DNA from: Desmonostoc muscorum LEGE 12446
GTDB taxonomy: Bacteria; Cyanobacteriota; Cyanobacteriia; Cyanobacteriales; Nostocaceae
Direction of reading: 5' to 3'
NCBI RefSeq assembly: GCF_015207005.2
Contig: NZ_JADEXS020000001.1
Location: 62,001-126,000, forward strand
DNA length: 64,000 bases
Shown: positions 8,607 to 18,305 of the stretch, piece after piece
Layout: each line of letters begins with the position of its first letter
Position numbering within the stretch: position 1 is the stretch's first letter
Program-made: the position numbers and the translations under genes
Notes under the pieces: generated by a model
Database searches by the model: none
Told to the model about the DNA's origin: nothing
The model's input: only the letters and a program-made list of their open reading frames with translations

Positions 8607-8710
8607 CCATTTCTTCAGACGTTCGCAGACTCATTATCCGCCAGTTGCACAGAATTAAATTCTGACTCCTGAATTCTGAATTCTGACTCCTGAATTATCA
8701 CCTAAAAATC

Positions 8711-9970
8711 ATGGATAAAACTAAAATTTGCATTACCACACTCGAATATCCCCCTGATATTGGCGGGGTTGGTGAATCAGTACATCGAATTGCCCAGATG
8801 CTAATTCACAGCGGTTATGAAGTTCACGTCGCCATTTTTCGCTCGAAACAACGCTTGGTTTCTGATGGAACTCGCAGACGCCCAAGTTGCACAACAACGC
8901 TTCAGGATGGCGTATTTGTGCATCGCATTCAGTCAGCCGTTCGCAACAATGTTACGGAAGTCCAAGACTTTTTTAGCGAAATTTATTTACAACTCAAATA
9001 TCTACATCAAAAGCATAGCTTTAATCTGTTTCACGCTTTTTTTCTCAATGAAACAGGTTATGTAACAACACTTTTAGCCAAAGAAAATGATATCCCGGTA
9101 ATCAATAGCGTTCGCGGTAATGATTTGCATAAGCATATTTTTCATCCTAAGAATCATGCTCAAATAGCATGGATTTTAGAGAATTCTGATTGGGTGACAT
9201 TTGTCAGTCGTGACTTGCTCAAAAGAGCTAGTGTCATCACCCCGAGTGTAAAGTTAAAATCATCAGCTTTTTGGAATTCCATTGCACCCATCAACTTTGA
9301 GCAACTCCCTACCCCATCTTTAGTTAACGAATTGCCAGGTATTGTTATCGGTTCGTCGGGTAGGTTTCGAGACAAAAAGGGAATTGAATTTCTCCTCGAT
9401 GCCTGTGCGGAGTTGGGTAAAGAGATAGATTTAACGCTTTTATTAATAGGTGATTTTATTGAAAAAGAGCGAGAATATTGGCAGCAACAAGTACAGCAAA
9501 GTGAAATCGGCCATCGCTTGCGTATCACTGGAATTACTAGCCGTCAGGAAGCTTTAGCTTATCTGCCACATCTGGATATTTTTGCAATTCCTTCGGTGCA
9601 TGACGGTTGTCCGAATACTCTGTTGGAAGCGATGTCAGCAAGTCGAGCGATAATTGGTAGTCGTGTAGATGCGATCGCTGAAATTATAGAACACGGCGTA
9701 GACGGTTTGCTAGTCAACCCCGGCAATACAGAAGAATTAACTGCCGCACTGCGATATTTAGCTACTCAACCGCAACTGCGGCAAAAGTTGGGCGCAGCAG
9801 CCAAGATTAAAGCCACTCAACAGCTTGCCCCATCAGTAGAATACCAAAATTGGATGAATGTTTACCAGCGATCGCTAGGGATATCTGAAGCAGTTTTGTT
9901 AGGGATAATTGGGGCTGACGCGGGGACGCGGGGACGCGGGGACGCGGAGAAATTGATTAGCCCAACTTAA
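8711..9970 (+). CDS. GT4-family glycosyltransferase
   Basis: Retaining GT-B glycosyltransferase, 419 aa. The N-terminal domain begins MDKTKICITTLEYPPDIGGV, a typical GT4 acceptor-domain start with the glycine loop. The C-terminal donor domain has GSSGRFRDKKGIEFLLDA and the E-x7-E region PSVHDGCPNTLLEAMSASRA. The final residues (GADAGTRGRGDAEKLISPT) come from a GACGCGGG tandem repeat, so the C-terminus has been altered by repeat insertion. There is no clear Shine-Dalgarno site before ATG 8711; a GAATTCTGACTCCTG repeat lies immediately upstream. It belongs to the glycan block, and the sugar transferred cannot be read from sequence. Confidence 0.88.
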   Translation: MDKTKICITTLEYPPDIGGVGESVHRIAQMLIHSGYEVHVAIFRSKQRLVSDGTRRRPSCTTTLQDGVFVHRIQSAVRNNVTEVQDFFSEIYLQLKYLHQKHSFNLFHAFFLNETGYVTTLLAKENDIPVINSVRGNDLHKHIFHPKNHAQIAWILENSDWVTFVSRDLLKRASVITPSVKLKSSAFWNSIAPINFEQLPTPSLVNELPGIVIGSSGRFRDKKGIEFLLDACAELGKEIDLTLLLIGDFIEKEREYWQQQVQQSEIGHRLRITGITSRQEALAYLPHLDIFAIPSVHDGCPNTLLEAMSASRAIIGSRVDAIAEIIEHGVDGLLVNPGNTEELTAALRYLATQPQLRQKLGAAAKIKATQQLAPSVEYQNWMNVYQRSLGISEAVLLGIIGADAGTRGRGDAEKLISPT

Positions 9971-9980
9971 TTTTATATCT

Positions 9981-10169
9981 GCACCTTTGATGCATCGTCC
10001 TGCACCTTTGATGCATCGCCCTGCACCTTTGATGCATCGACCTGCACCTTTGTTGCATCGACCTGCACCTTTGATGCATCGCCCTGCACCTTTGATGCAT
10101 CGCCCTGCACCTTTGTTGCATCGACCTGCACCTTTGTTGCATCGCCCTGCACCTTTGTTGCATCGACTT
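9981..10169. repeat. 21-bp minisatellite, nine tandem copies
   Basis: Nine consecutive 21-bp units of the form GCACCTTTG(A/T)TGCATCG(N)CCT start at 9981 and every 21 bp to 10149. Units differ only at an A/T site and at one position after CATCG, apart from the last unit's terminal CTT. Each A-type unit contains the 8-bp palindrome GATGCATC. The unit length is divisible by three, so both strands read as heptapeptide repeats (MHRPAPL forward). It lies entirely between the GT4 stop (9970) and GT2 start (10210). Confidence 0.95.
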
Positions 10170-10209
10170 GAAAATTTACAGCAGTACGCAGTAACTCTAA
10201 ATTTTAACT

Positions 10210-11265
10210 ATGAACAAACCACAAATTACTATAATTATTTCCCAGCGTGAGCGATTCAGTTACACCCGCGAATCGCTAGAAAGCATTTACCAAAACACTC
10301 AACTACCTTTTTCTCTAATTTATGTAGACGGCGGTTCGCCCCAACATATCCACCGCTACCTCAAACAACAAGCCCAAGAAAAAGGATTTCAATTAATCCG
10401 CACAGAACACTACCTTTCACCCAACCAAGCCCGTAACCTGGGTTTACAACAAGTTGATAGCGAGTATTTAGTATTTATTGACAATGATGTAATTGTCAGT
10501 CCCGGTTGGCTAAACTCGTTACTCGAATGCGCCCAAGAAACAACAGCCACCGTAGTCTGTCCGCTGACTTGTATTGGCAATCCTTTGGGGGAAACTGTAC
10601 ATCTAGCGGGTGGCGAAGCTCATATTGTTGTGGAAGCAAAGGAGGCTAAAGTCAAACGACGCGTACATGAAAAACATTACTTTGTCAATCGGAAAGTTGC
10701 TGAGGTACGGGATGAACTTCATCGCCAACAATGCGAGTTTGCTGAGTTTCATTGTATGTTAGTTCGCACTGAGATTTTCCGCCGAATTGGACTGTTAGAC
10801 GAAAGATTGCTCAGTACGCGGGAACACATCGATTTTTGTTTGACGGTGGCTGAGGCTGGAGGTAGTTTTTACTGTGAACCTACTTCGGTAGTTACCTATG
10901 TGCCAGGGCTGAAGTTTGAATTGTCAGAACTCGCATTTTTTATGTTGCGTTGGAGTAATGCCTGGGAAATTGCTAGTTTGGAACACTTCGCCCAAAAGTG
11001 GCATTTGACGATGAATGACAAGTATTTCCAGAAGCGGTATCAGCGGATGGGGCATCGTCGCCATCAGGGATTTTTGAAGCCGTTGTTAAATCGCCTCACC
11101 TTTGGGCAGAATCCCCTGTGGTTGGAGAAAATAGCGATCGCTCTCGAAAGAAAACTAAACTATTATATTAGCGATCGCTACACTCACAGCCAAGCCACAC
11201 TCAACACAATCAAACCCGTCCCTGAGTTACTCTCTCTCGTTCATTCCTTGGAGGGAGATAAATAA
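10210..11265 (+). CDS. GT2-family glycosyltransferase
   Basis: Inverting GT-A glycosyltransferase, 351 aa. The N-terminus MNKPQITIIISQRERFSYTR is the usual GT2 nucleotide-binding strand and loop. LSPNQARNLGLQQ precedes the metal-binding DxD equivalent FIDNDVIVSPGWL near residue 95. RIGLLDERLLSTREHIDFCL resembles the acceptor and catalytic-base region of GT2 enzymes. There is no C-terminal membrane region, so this is a soluble transferase rather than a processive synthase. The stop is followed within 3 nt by the ABC exporter start, so the two are almost certainly co-transcribed. The ATG lies 41 bp after the minisatellite. Confidence 0.88.
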   Translation: MNKPQITIIISQRERFSYTRESLESIYQNTQLPFSLIYVDGGSPQHIHRYLKQQAQEKGFQLIRTEHYLSPNQARNLGLQQVDSEYLVFIDNDVIVSPGWLNSLLECAQETTATVVCPLTCIGNPLGETVHLAGGEAHIVVEAKEAKVKRRVHEKHYFVNRKVAEVRDELHRQQCEFAEFHCMLVRTEIFRRIGLLDERLLSTREHIDFCLTVAEAGGSFYCEPTSVVTYVPGLKFELSELAFFMLRWSNAWEIASLEHFAQKWHLTMNDKYFQKRYQRMGHRRHQGFLKPLLNRLTFGQNPLWLEKIAIALERKLNYYISDRYTHSQATLNTIKPVPELLSLVHSLEGDK

Positions 11266-11267
11266 TA

Positions 11268-13103
11268 ATGCCGGCTAAAGATACCAAGAGTCTGAGGGCG
11301 GCTTTACCAGGAATTGTCCGGATTTTGCGGCGATTTTCACCGCAATTAAGCAAACAAAAGACGCTGCTGATTGTTTCTTTTGCGGCACTGATGGCTGAGA
11401 TTTTCTTACATTTGCTCGAACCTTGGCCGCTAAAGTTTATTTTTGATTACATGCTTGTGCCTGGTTTTCGGCCTCAGTCTTGGGAAATTCCTTTCTTATC
11501 AGGACTGGGACAGTTTGGCCTATTAACAGTTTTAACATTAGGGTTAGTAGCGATCGCTTTACTTCGCGCTACTGCTGCTTACTTTAGTGTAGTGGGTATG
11601 GCGCTGGCAGCTAGCAATGTGTTGACTGAAATTCGCTCTGAACTTTACAGTCATCTGCAAAACCTCTCGCTGTCATTTCACCACAAAGCCAAGACCGGCG
11701 ATTTAATTACCCGCGTTACCTCCGACATTGAACGACTGCGCGAGGTGACGGTGATGGCAGTATTACCCTTGATTGCCCATTCCCTCACCTTATTCGGGAT
11801 GATTTTCGTGATGTTCTGGCTGCATTGGGAACTAGCACTGATAGCGGTCGGTGTATTTCCCTTGTTTGTTTTTTTCACCATACGGTTGACAAAACGCATT
11901 AGACAGGTAGTGCGATCGCAACGTCAACGCGAAGGTGCTATGGCAGCAACAGCAGCGGAATCCATCGGGGCAATCAAAGTTGTCCAAGCACTGTCCCTAC
12001 AACATATCCTGGAGAATAGTTTTTCCAGCCAGAACCGCCAAAGTTTAAAAGAAAGTGCCAAAGCGCAAAAACTAGCAGCCGGATTAGAACGGATAGTAGA
12101 ACTGCTAGTAGGCGTTGCCACAGCTTTGGTGTTATGGCGGGGTGTGCAGCTGGTATTGAGGCAAGCAATCACACCAGGAGATTTGCTCGTATTTGTCAAC
12201 TATCTCCGCATTGCCTTTAAGCCGATGCGCCAACTTGCCAAATATACCGGACAAATCGCTAAAGCTACCGCCTCCGGCGAACGCATCCTAGATGTGCTAG
12301 ATACCGTACCCGACATCCGCGATGCGCGGGGAGCAATGGACGCACCACCTTTGCGGGGAAGTGTGCGTTTTGAAAATGTCAGCTTTGCCTACGAACCGAC
12401 AAACAGAATCTTACACAACATCAGTTTTGAAGTGCAGCCTGGTCAACGGGTTGCTTTGGTGGGGCCATCCGGTGGCGGCAAGTCCACCTTAGTAAGTTTG
12501 CTGTTACGCCTTTATGACCCATTGTCAGGGCGAATTTTAATTGATGGTCACGACCTGCGGCAATACAAGCTGCAATCTATCCGCCAGCAAATTAGTGTGG
12601 TGCTACAAGATACAATTTTATTTGCTGCCAGCGTCAGAGATAACATAGCCTACGGTTGTTTGGGGGCTTCTGACCAAGCAATTGAACAAGCTGCGCGTCT
12701 GGCAAATGCCCACGATTTTATCATGGCGCTACCTGAAGGCTACGAGACAATTTTAGGTGAAAGAGGGGCGACACTTTCCGGAGGACAACGGCAGAGAATT
12801 GCCATTGCTCGTGCTGCCATTCGTCAAGCTGCCTACGTCATTTTAGATGAGCCGACCACTGGCTTAGACAACGAAAACGAACGCGCCGTCAACGAAGCAC
12901 TCGATCGCTTAACTGAAAAATGCACCACTTTTGTAGTTTCTCATAACCTCAGAGCGATCGAACAAGCCGATGTAATTTTTTACATCGAAGACGGTCAGAT
13001 TTTAGAACAAGGTACCCACAACCAATTGCTGCGGTTAGGTAGACGATACGCCGGCATGTATACTTTGCAATCTGTTGACTCAGTACTGGGTAATGGGAGA
13101 TGA
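11268..13103 (+). CDS. MsbA-like ABC exporter (fused TM and ATPase)
   Basis: Half-size ABC exporter, 611 aa, expected to work as a homodimer in the inner membrane. The transmembrane domain (about residues 30-320) contains six predicted segments. The nucleotide-binding domain has Walker A GPSGGGKST, Q-loop SVVLQDTILF, signature LSGGQRQRIAIARA, Walker B VILDEPTTGLD and switch His in VVSHNLRAIEQAD, all intact. The ribosome-binding site GGAGG lies inside the end of the GT2 gene, and ATG 11268 begins 3 nt after its stop. Following four glycosyltransferases, it most likely flips a lipid-linked glycan or glycolipid; peptide or drug export is the alternative. Confidence 0.93.
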   Translation: MPAKDTKSLRAALPGIVRILRRFSPQLSKQKTLLIVSFAALMAEIFLHLLEPWPLKFIFDYMLVPGFRPQSWEIPFLSGLGQFGLLTVLTLGLVAIALLRATAAYFSVVGMALAASNVLTEIRSELYSHLQNLSLSFHHKAKTGDLITRVTSDIERLREVTVMAVLPLIAHSLTLFGMIFVMFWLHWELALIAVGVFPLFVFFTIRLTKRIRQVVRSQRQREGAMAATAAESIGAIKVVQALSLQHILENSFSSQNRQSLKESAKAQKLAAGLERIVELLVGVATALVLWRGVQLVLRQAITPGDLLVFVNYLRIAFKPMRQLAKYTGQIAKATASGERILDVLDTVPDIRDARGAMDAPPLRGSVRFENVSFAYEPTNRILHNISFEVQPGQRVALVGPSGGGKSTLVSLLLRLYDPLSGRILIDGHDLRQYKLQSIRQQISVVLQDTILFAASVRDNIAYGCLGASDQAIEQAARLANAHDFIMALPEGYETILGERGATLSGGQRQRIAIARAAIRQAAYVILDEPTTGLDNENERAVNEALDRLTEKCTTFVVSHNLRAIEQADVIFYIEDGQILEQGTHNQLLRLGRRYAGMYTLQSVDSVLGNGR

Positions 13104-13600
13104 AGATAGTTCTCAACTCTTACTCTCTGCGCCTCTGCGTAAGCTAAATTCATACTCTCAATCAGCAACACCTTTTATTCCATCAGTTTTTGAAGGTATT
13201 TTATTATTCTTTCTGTAGTGTTTAAAACTTTAGTCGTAAATTTACTGAAAATTATGAATATTTGATGAACAAGGTGAGAAATTTACCTACATCTACCAAA
13301 AGTATGATATTTAAATTTAAGTAAAAATACTTTAAATAAGCAATTACTAGAGTTAAGGGTTACACCGCCTACAGTAATTAATTTAGAAATGGCAAGGTGA
13401 ACTGAAAACTTTCCGAAAGGTGCTTGAAGAAAAATTCTTGCTATCAGTCGGAGAGCAAAACAGTGTCTTCTTAAAAATGGTAGGTGATTGAAAAAACAAC
13501 CTAACCTCAGTATCCGAAGGGACTAGAAGCATCAGCCATAGCCTCCTCGGCAATTTTCTTCGACTATCCTCACCCGTTAATCACAAAAAGACTTATACAC
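13104..13600. other. 497-bp untranslated gap upstream of the giant surface protein
   Basis: No gene or known riboswitch was recognised. The first 240 bp are AT-rich. The last 220 bp (about 13360-13590) are more structured, with a small CTTTCCGAAAG hairpin at about 13408-13418 and complementary tracts GGTAGGT and ACCTAACC. This part may be a long 5' leader of the gene starting at 13601. Confidence 0.4.
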
Positions 13601-16600
13601 ATGAGTAAAACTCGCATCCTCAACAACGGCGTACTTGTAGAATCAACTTTGAGTCTCAACCTAGAAATTTTCGGGACTCTAGAACAAGCCTTCCTTCTAG
13701 TGCAAGAGCGATTGCGAGTCTTTGCCAGTGATACGGGATTTAGTCAGAACATGGCGCTGGCATTTGGAGAAGGTATAGTAACAGAACCTTTACAGACAGC
13801 TTGGCTAGCTGGTGATGTGAGCAACTTTTCCCAAATTGAGATTGTCTCAGGGACAGAGATTAATGGGGCGAAGGGAGCTTATGCTGGTGCTACTAACCGG
13901 ATTTATCTTTCTGGGGAATTTCTGAGCCTCAATCAAACGAACCCAGAAGCGATCGCATCACTACTGCTAGAAGAATACGGTCATCGTGTGGATGCTGTGT
14001 TGAATAGTAGCGATGCACCAGGAGATGAAGGAGCTATTTTTTCAGCTTTAGTTCAGGGACAAGTCTTAAGCCAAGAACAACTACAGCATTGGAAGACTGT
14101 CGATGATACTGCCACTGTGACGATAGGTGGTCAAGTTGTTCAAATTGAGCAAGCAACAGTTTCCGACAGTGGCGGTTTTGAAGGAAGTCAACAAACAGTT
14201 AAGTTAGAGTCAAAAAACGGTGGTGTAGCTAAATTTTCTTACGAACACTATTCTATCCCCGACCAATTTATTATCCGTTACGAAGGGAAAGAGCTACTCA
14301 ACACAGGATTTGTTGGGGGTAGTAGAAGTGGAGAAGTTAAGATTCCTAAAGGTAATTCTGATGTATTAGAAGTATTAATAGCTACCAATAATCAAGGAAC
14401 AGCTTGGTTCTACACTGTAACTACCGATTCTTGTCCAGATCCCGATCCTTTCGTACTTGAGTTAGTTGATGGCGAATTCGAGGATACCGATGACGATGGT
14501 GACTGCGATGGTCAAGGAACTATCTATATCGGCAGAAAAGACGGAATTACTCGAATGCTAAGGATTGAAGGGCGTGTCGAGTACACAGATAAAAAGATTA
14601 GTGTTGACGGAACTATCTTTTCTCTAATTGGTGCAGGGAGTGTAAAAACTGATCCTCTGTTTCAAGGTAAGTTTGAGATTGATGTCAGTAGTGGAATATC
14701 ATCATCATTTGAAGAAACTGGGAATTTAGCAAATGAATATACCCTTGGCGGTTTAGATGTTGATTTTAGTGGTTTAACTATCAATCGCAATGGACTTGCT
14801 CTTGGTGCCAAGTTTAAGTTATTAGAAGAGATAGGATTTCCCGAATTCATTTTCAGTGGCTCTGACGCACTATTAATTAGCCAAAATAATGTAACATTTG
14901 GTCAAAGTGTAAAATTATCCTTGCCTAATTTTGAAGATTTTAATCTCTTTAAGTTTTTGCCGATTAAAGAATTTTCAGATTTTGCTATAGAATATGTAGC
15001 ACCAGAAGATAAAATAAAAATTCAAGGCAAATTAGTTATTGACGATTTTACGAAGACTGAGAAAATAGGAGAAATCACAGCTGATTTATCAGGTGATAAC
15101 TCTATCGAGATTCAAGGTGGCAAAGCAGATATAAAAGGTTCTCTTGCTGTTGAGACTGACATAAAACTTGGAAAAGGATGGGGTTTAAAAGAACTCAAGC
15201 TGAATATTGATACCAAAGAGAAGGAGGTTGGAGGAAGCACTAAAATAGAGTTTCCTTTTAAAGCTAAGATACCTCCAGGAAGTTCGGCTGAAGCTGGCAT
15301 TGAACTAGGGTTCAAACTTCCTATACCACCACTAGAACTTAATAAAGTTTCCATAGATGTAGATCAGCTAAATGTACCAATTCCTAATTTCCCTTTAGTC
15401 TTCTTCCAGAAAATAGCAGGAAGTGTAGAAAACTTAGCACCATCAGATTCTGATCCAATAGAGTTTGCTGGTGGTGTTGGTGCAACTCTTGGTCCACAAT
15501 TTGATTTGGAACTTAGTATTCCTCTTTTGGGGGTTGATATTAAAAAGGAAGACCTCCGGCTAATTCGACTTGATATAGATGGTAAAGTTAACTCTGAAGA
15601 ACTCAGTGGAACCAGCACAATAGTTCTTCTTGACGAAATAATTGCCAAAGCAAGTGGAACTTCTACACTCAATTGGAACGAAAAATTTTATGAGACTAAA
15701 GGTGACTTTTCAATTCTAGATGGATTAATTCAAACCAATAGTGGTTTTAAAGTTAATTCTAGCTTTAATATCAACATGTCTGGTAATGCTAGTGTTAGTA
15801 TTCCTAATTTTATTCCCCTCTTTGGAGGGGCACAAATTGCTAGTGGAAATTTTTTACTTGATTTCAGCAATGACGGTGTTTTAGCCAACGATTTTGCCGC
15901 CGGGTGGGGAACTTTAAGCATTCAGAAGTTAGGATTTGAAATCAATGCAGTTCTGGGATTTAAAGTATACTTTGATGGCACGGTAGAACGTATTGGTTCA
16001 AAAAATATCCCGCCTGTAGGTAGTTTTGCGATCGCTCCAGATACGGAATGGATTTTCCTTGGTGCTGATTGGGAAAATCCGGTTAATGGCGATGTAGCAG
16101 TTCAAGTTGAACTACCAGACGGCACTATTATTAATGAAGCTGATTTTGCTGCCAACAATATTGCTGTTGTTGAAGAACTTTCAGACTCAACAACTAAAGT
16201 TGTAGTTGTTTTTAATCCTCAACCTGGTATTTGGGATATCAAAGTTGTTGATGAAACTGGCTTAGGAGCAGTCAAGTACACTGCTGCCACAGATTCTTTC
16301 TTACCTAGTATTGAAATCACATCTCCTGCAACAGATGTGAGTGGAGGAGTTGTAACTATCAATTACAAAGCTTTTGATGCCGACTCCAATGCTGAAATTC
16401 AACTGTTCTATGACACTGACAATCAAGGATTTGATGGCATACAAATTGTTGATGGTTTAGTAGAAAATGATGGAGTAGGTAGCTTCCTCTGGAATACTGA
16501 AGGTGTTGCTACAGGTGACTATTTCATCTATGGAATGGTCATGGATGAAAATAATCCTCCTGCCTTTAGTTATTCTCCAGGTCAAGTCAGAATTACTGAA

Positions 16601-18199
16601 AAAGCAGATTTGTCGGTAACTCAAACAGCTAATTTAAGTTCGGTAGTTGCTGGTAATAATCTCACTTACACAGTCACAGTCACTAATAATGGTTTAGCTG
16701 ATGCCAAAAACGTAACCTTGGTTGAGACATTACCAGAAGGAGCGACCTTTGTTTCTGCTACAGCTACACCTTCACAACAAACTGGTAATACGCTAACTTT
16801 TGATTTGGGCAATTTAGCCCAAGGTGCAAGTCAGACATTTGAGATTACTGTCACCGCACCAAAAACACCAGGGACGATTACCGCTACTGCTACGGTAAGT
16901 AGTCAAACTTTCGATCCAGATGCGACTAATGATGTCGAAATTTTAACTACTACTGTTGAAGCCCTTCTTCCTGAATCTTCAGACCTTTCAGTTATCAGAA
17001 CCGACAATGAAGACTCTGTAAACCTGGGACAACGGTATATATATACTTTAACTGTGACTAACAATGGCCCCAATGATGCTACAGGAGTAGTTCTTACAGA
17101 GAATCTCCCATCAGGTGTCAATTTTATTAGTCGAACTCTTAGTCAGGGTTTTGCTTCCTTTAACTCTTTTAATCAGATACTAACTGCAAACTTCGGCACA
17201 ATCAAAAGTGGTCAGACAGCTACAGTGAATATTACTGTCAATCCTTTTGTGGCTGGTGACTTAATTAGTACAACTATCGTCACCAGTACTAAAACTGATC
17301 CTAATCCCATCAATAATGAACTGATTGATACAAAAGTTGTCAACTCCATAATTCCTGCTGCTGCTGACTTACAATTAACCCAATCTGCCAATAATCTCAA
17401 TCCTGGTATTGGAGACCAAGTAATATTTACCCTGACACTCACCAATAGAGGACCCGGAAGTGCTACTGGCATTGAAGTCAAAGATATTTTGCCTAAAGGT
17501 CTCTCGTTTATCTCTGCACTCCCTGAACAGGGTATCTATAATCAAAACACAGGTATTTGGGATGTAGGCAATATCAGAGATAATCTCAGTCGGACTTTGC
17601 GGATTACAGCCCAAGTGAATTCACCAGGTTCAATTATCAACACTGCTGAAGTAATTGCTGTTAGCGAAATTGACCCTGATTCTACGCCAGGTAACAATAA
17701 CCCTCAAGAAGATGACCAAGCTTCTATTACTTTGCAAGTACCAATTATCAGTGGCACACCTGGTAATGACACTCTCACTGGTACAGACAAAGGTGACTAT
17801 ATTGATGCTCGTGAAGGTAGAGATATCATCACCGGCGGCAAAGGTAATGATGTTATTGTGGGTGGTTTTGGTGGAGATACTATTACTGGTGGTGAAGGTA
17901 ATGACCAATTCGTCTACACCAGTATCCGCGATCGCGGGGACACAATTACTGATTTTGAGGTGGGCAAGGATAATATTGTCTTGACTCAACTGCTCGATAG
18001 CCTAGTCACAGGAGGCTACAACGGCACTAATGCCATAGCCGACGGCTATGTAAAAATTGTACAGGGTACTACTACCAGCAATTTCAGCGTGCAAATTGAC
18101 ACTGATGGACTCGCTGTCGGTGACATCTTCAGACCTTTTATCACAGTGAACTTAACAAATCCAGGCACCCTCAATAGCCCCAGCAACTTCGTGTTTTAG
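13601..18199 (+). CDS. Giant DUF11/RTX-repeat surface or secreted protein
   Basis: Predicted extracellular protein of 1532 aa. The N-terminal 190 residues contain LLLEEYGHRVDAVLN near 120-134, resembling a degenerate metalloprotease helix in which HExxH is not complete. The central 200-870 is a long beta-rich region without a firm family. Three DUF11-type repeats start near 1001, 1126 and 1253 (ADLSVTQTA, SDLSVIRTD, ADLQLTQSA; each with TVTNNG or LTNRG). RTX calcium-binding nonapeptides lie near 1385-1440 (GTPGNDTLTG, GGKGNDVIVG, GGEGNDQFVY), followed by a C-terminal domain (TITDFEVGKDNIVL) like type I secretion substrates. There is no classical signal peptide, consistent with C-terminal RTX export. 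No dedicated type I exporter gene lies beside it. A structural or adhesive envelope role is inferred. Confidence 0.85.
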   Translation: MSKTRILNNGVLVESTLSLNLEIFGTLEQAFLLVQERLRVFASDTGFSQNMALAFGEGIVTEPLQTAWLAGDVSNFSQIEIVSGTEINGAKGAYAGATNRIYLSGEFLSLNQTNPEAIASLLLEEYGHRVDAVLNSSDAPGDEGAIFSALVQGQVLSQEQLQHWKTVDDTATVTIGGQVVQIEQATVSDSGGFEGSQQTVKLESKNGGVAKFSYEHYSIPDQFIIRYEGKELLNTGFVGGSRSGEVKIPKGNSDVLEVLIATNNQGTAWFYTVTTDSCPDPDPFVLELVDGEFEDTDDDGDCDGQGTIYIGRKDGITRMLRIEGRVEYTDKKISVDGTIFSLIGAGSVKTDPLFQGKFEIDVSSGISSSFEETGNLANEYTLGGLDVDFSGLTINRNGLALGAKFKLLEEIGFPEFIFSGSDALLISQNNVTFGQSVKLSLPNFEDFNLFKFLPIKEFSDFAIEYVAPEDKIKIQGKLVIDDFTKTEKIGEITADLSGDNSIEIQGGKADIKGSLAVETDIKLGKGWGLKELKLNIDTKEKEVGGSTKIEFPFKAKIPPGSSAEAGIELGFKLPIPPLELNKVSIDVDQLNVPIPNFPLVFFQKIAGSVENLAPSDSDPIEFAGGVGATLGPQFDLELSIPLLGVDIKKEDLRLIRLDIDGKVNSEELSGTSTIVLLDEIIAKASGTSTLNWNEKFYETKGDFSILDGLIQTNSGFKVNSSFNINMSGNASVSIPNFIPLFGGAQIASGNFLLDFSNDGVLANDFAAGWGTLSIQKLGFEINAVLGFKVYFDGTVERIGSKNIPPVGSFAIAPDTEWIFLGADWENPVNGDVAVQVELPDGTIINEADFAANNIAVVEELSDSTTKVVVVFNPQPGIWDIKVVDETGLGAVKYTAATDSFLPSIEITSPATDVSGGVVTINYKAFDADSNAEIQLFYDTDNQGFDGIQIVDGLVENDGVGSFLWNTEGVATGDYFIYGMVMDENNPPAFSYSPGQVRITEKADLSVTQTANLSSVVAGNNLTYTVTVTNNGLADAKNVTLVETLPEGATFVSATATPSQQTGNTLTFDLGNLAQGASQTFEITVTAPKTPGTITATATVSSQTFDPDATNDVEILTTTVEALLPESSDLSVIRTDNEDSVNLGQRYIYTLTVTNNGPNDATGVVLTENLPSGVNFISRTLSQGFASFNSFNQILTANFGTIKSGQTATVNITVNPFVAGDLISTTIVTSTKTDPNPINNELIDTKVVNSIIPAAADLQLTQSANNLNPGIGDQVIFTLTLTNRGPGSATGIEVKDILPKGLSFISALPEQGIYNQNTGIWDVGNIRDNLSRTLRITAQVNSPGSIINTAEVIAVSEIDPDSTPGNNNPQEDDQASITLQVPIISGTPGNDTLTGTDKGDYIDAREGRDIITGGKGNDVIVGGFGGDTITGGEGNDQFVYTSIRDRGDTITDFEVGKDNIVLTQLLDSLVTGGYNGTNAIADGYVKIVQGTTTSNFSVQIDTDGLAVGDIFRPFITVNLTNPGTLNSPSNFVF

Positions 18200-18201
18200 G
18201 G

Positions 18202-18245
18202 CTTTGCTTTACCCTCCAAGTTTGACTTTGCAGGGTAAAGCAAAG
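18202..18245 (+). terminator. Strong hairpin after the giant surface-protein gene
   Basis: CTTTGCTTTACCCT (18202-18215) pairs perfectly over 14 bp with AGGGTAAAGCAAAG (18232-18245), beginning 2 nt after the TAG stop. The following T-tract is weak. A transcription terminator or mRNA-stabilising stem is the likely role. Confidence 0.7.
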
Positions 18246-18305
18246 GCTTGTATTTACACGTATATTTACACACAACCTGTTTTAATTTAACCGTAGGAGT
18301 TTAAT

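Noticed and set aside
9987..10250. Open frame encoding MHRPAPL heptapeptide repeats
   Set aside because: It is a translation of the 21-bp minisatellite, is open on both strands, has no ribosome-binding site and overlaps the GT2 start in another frame.
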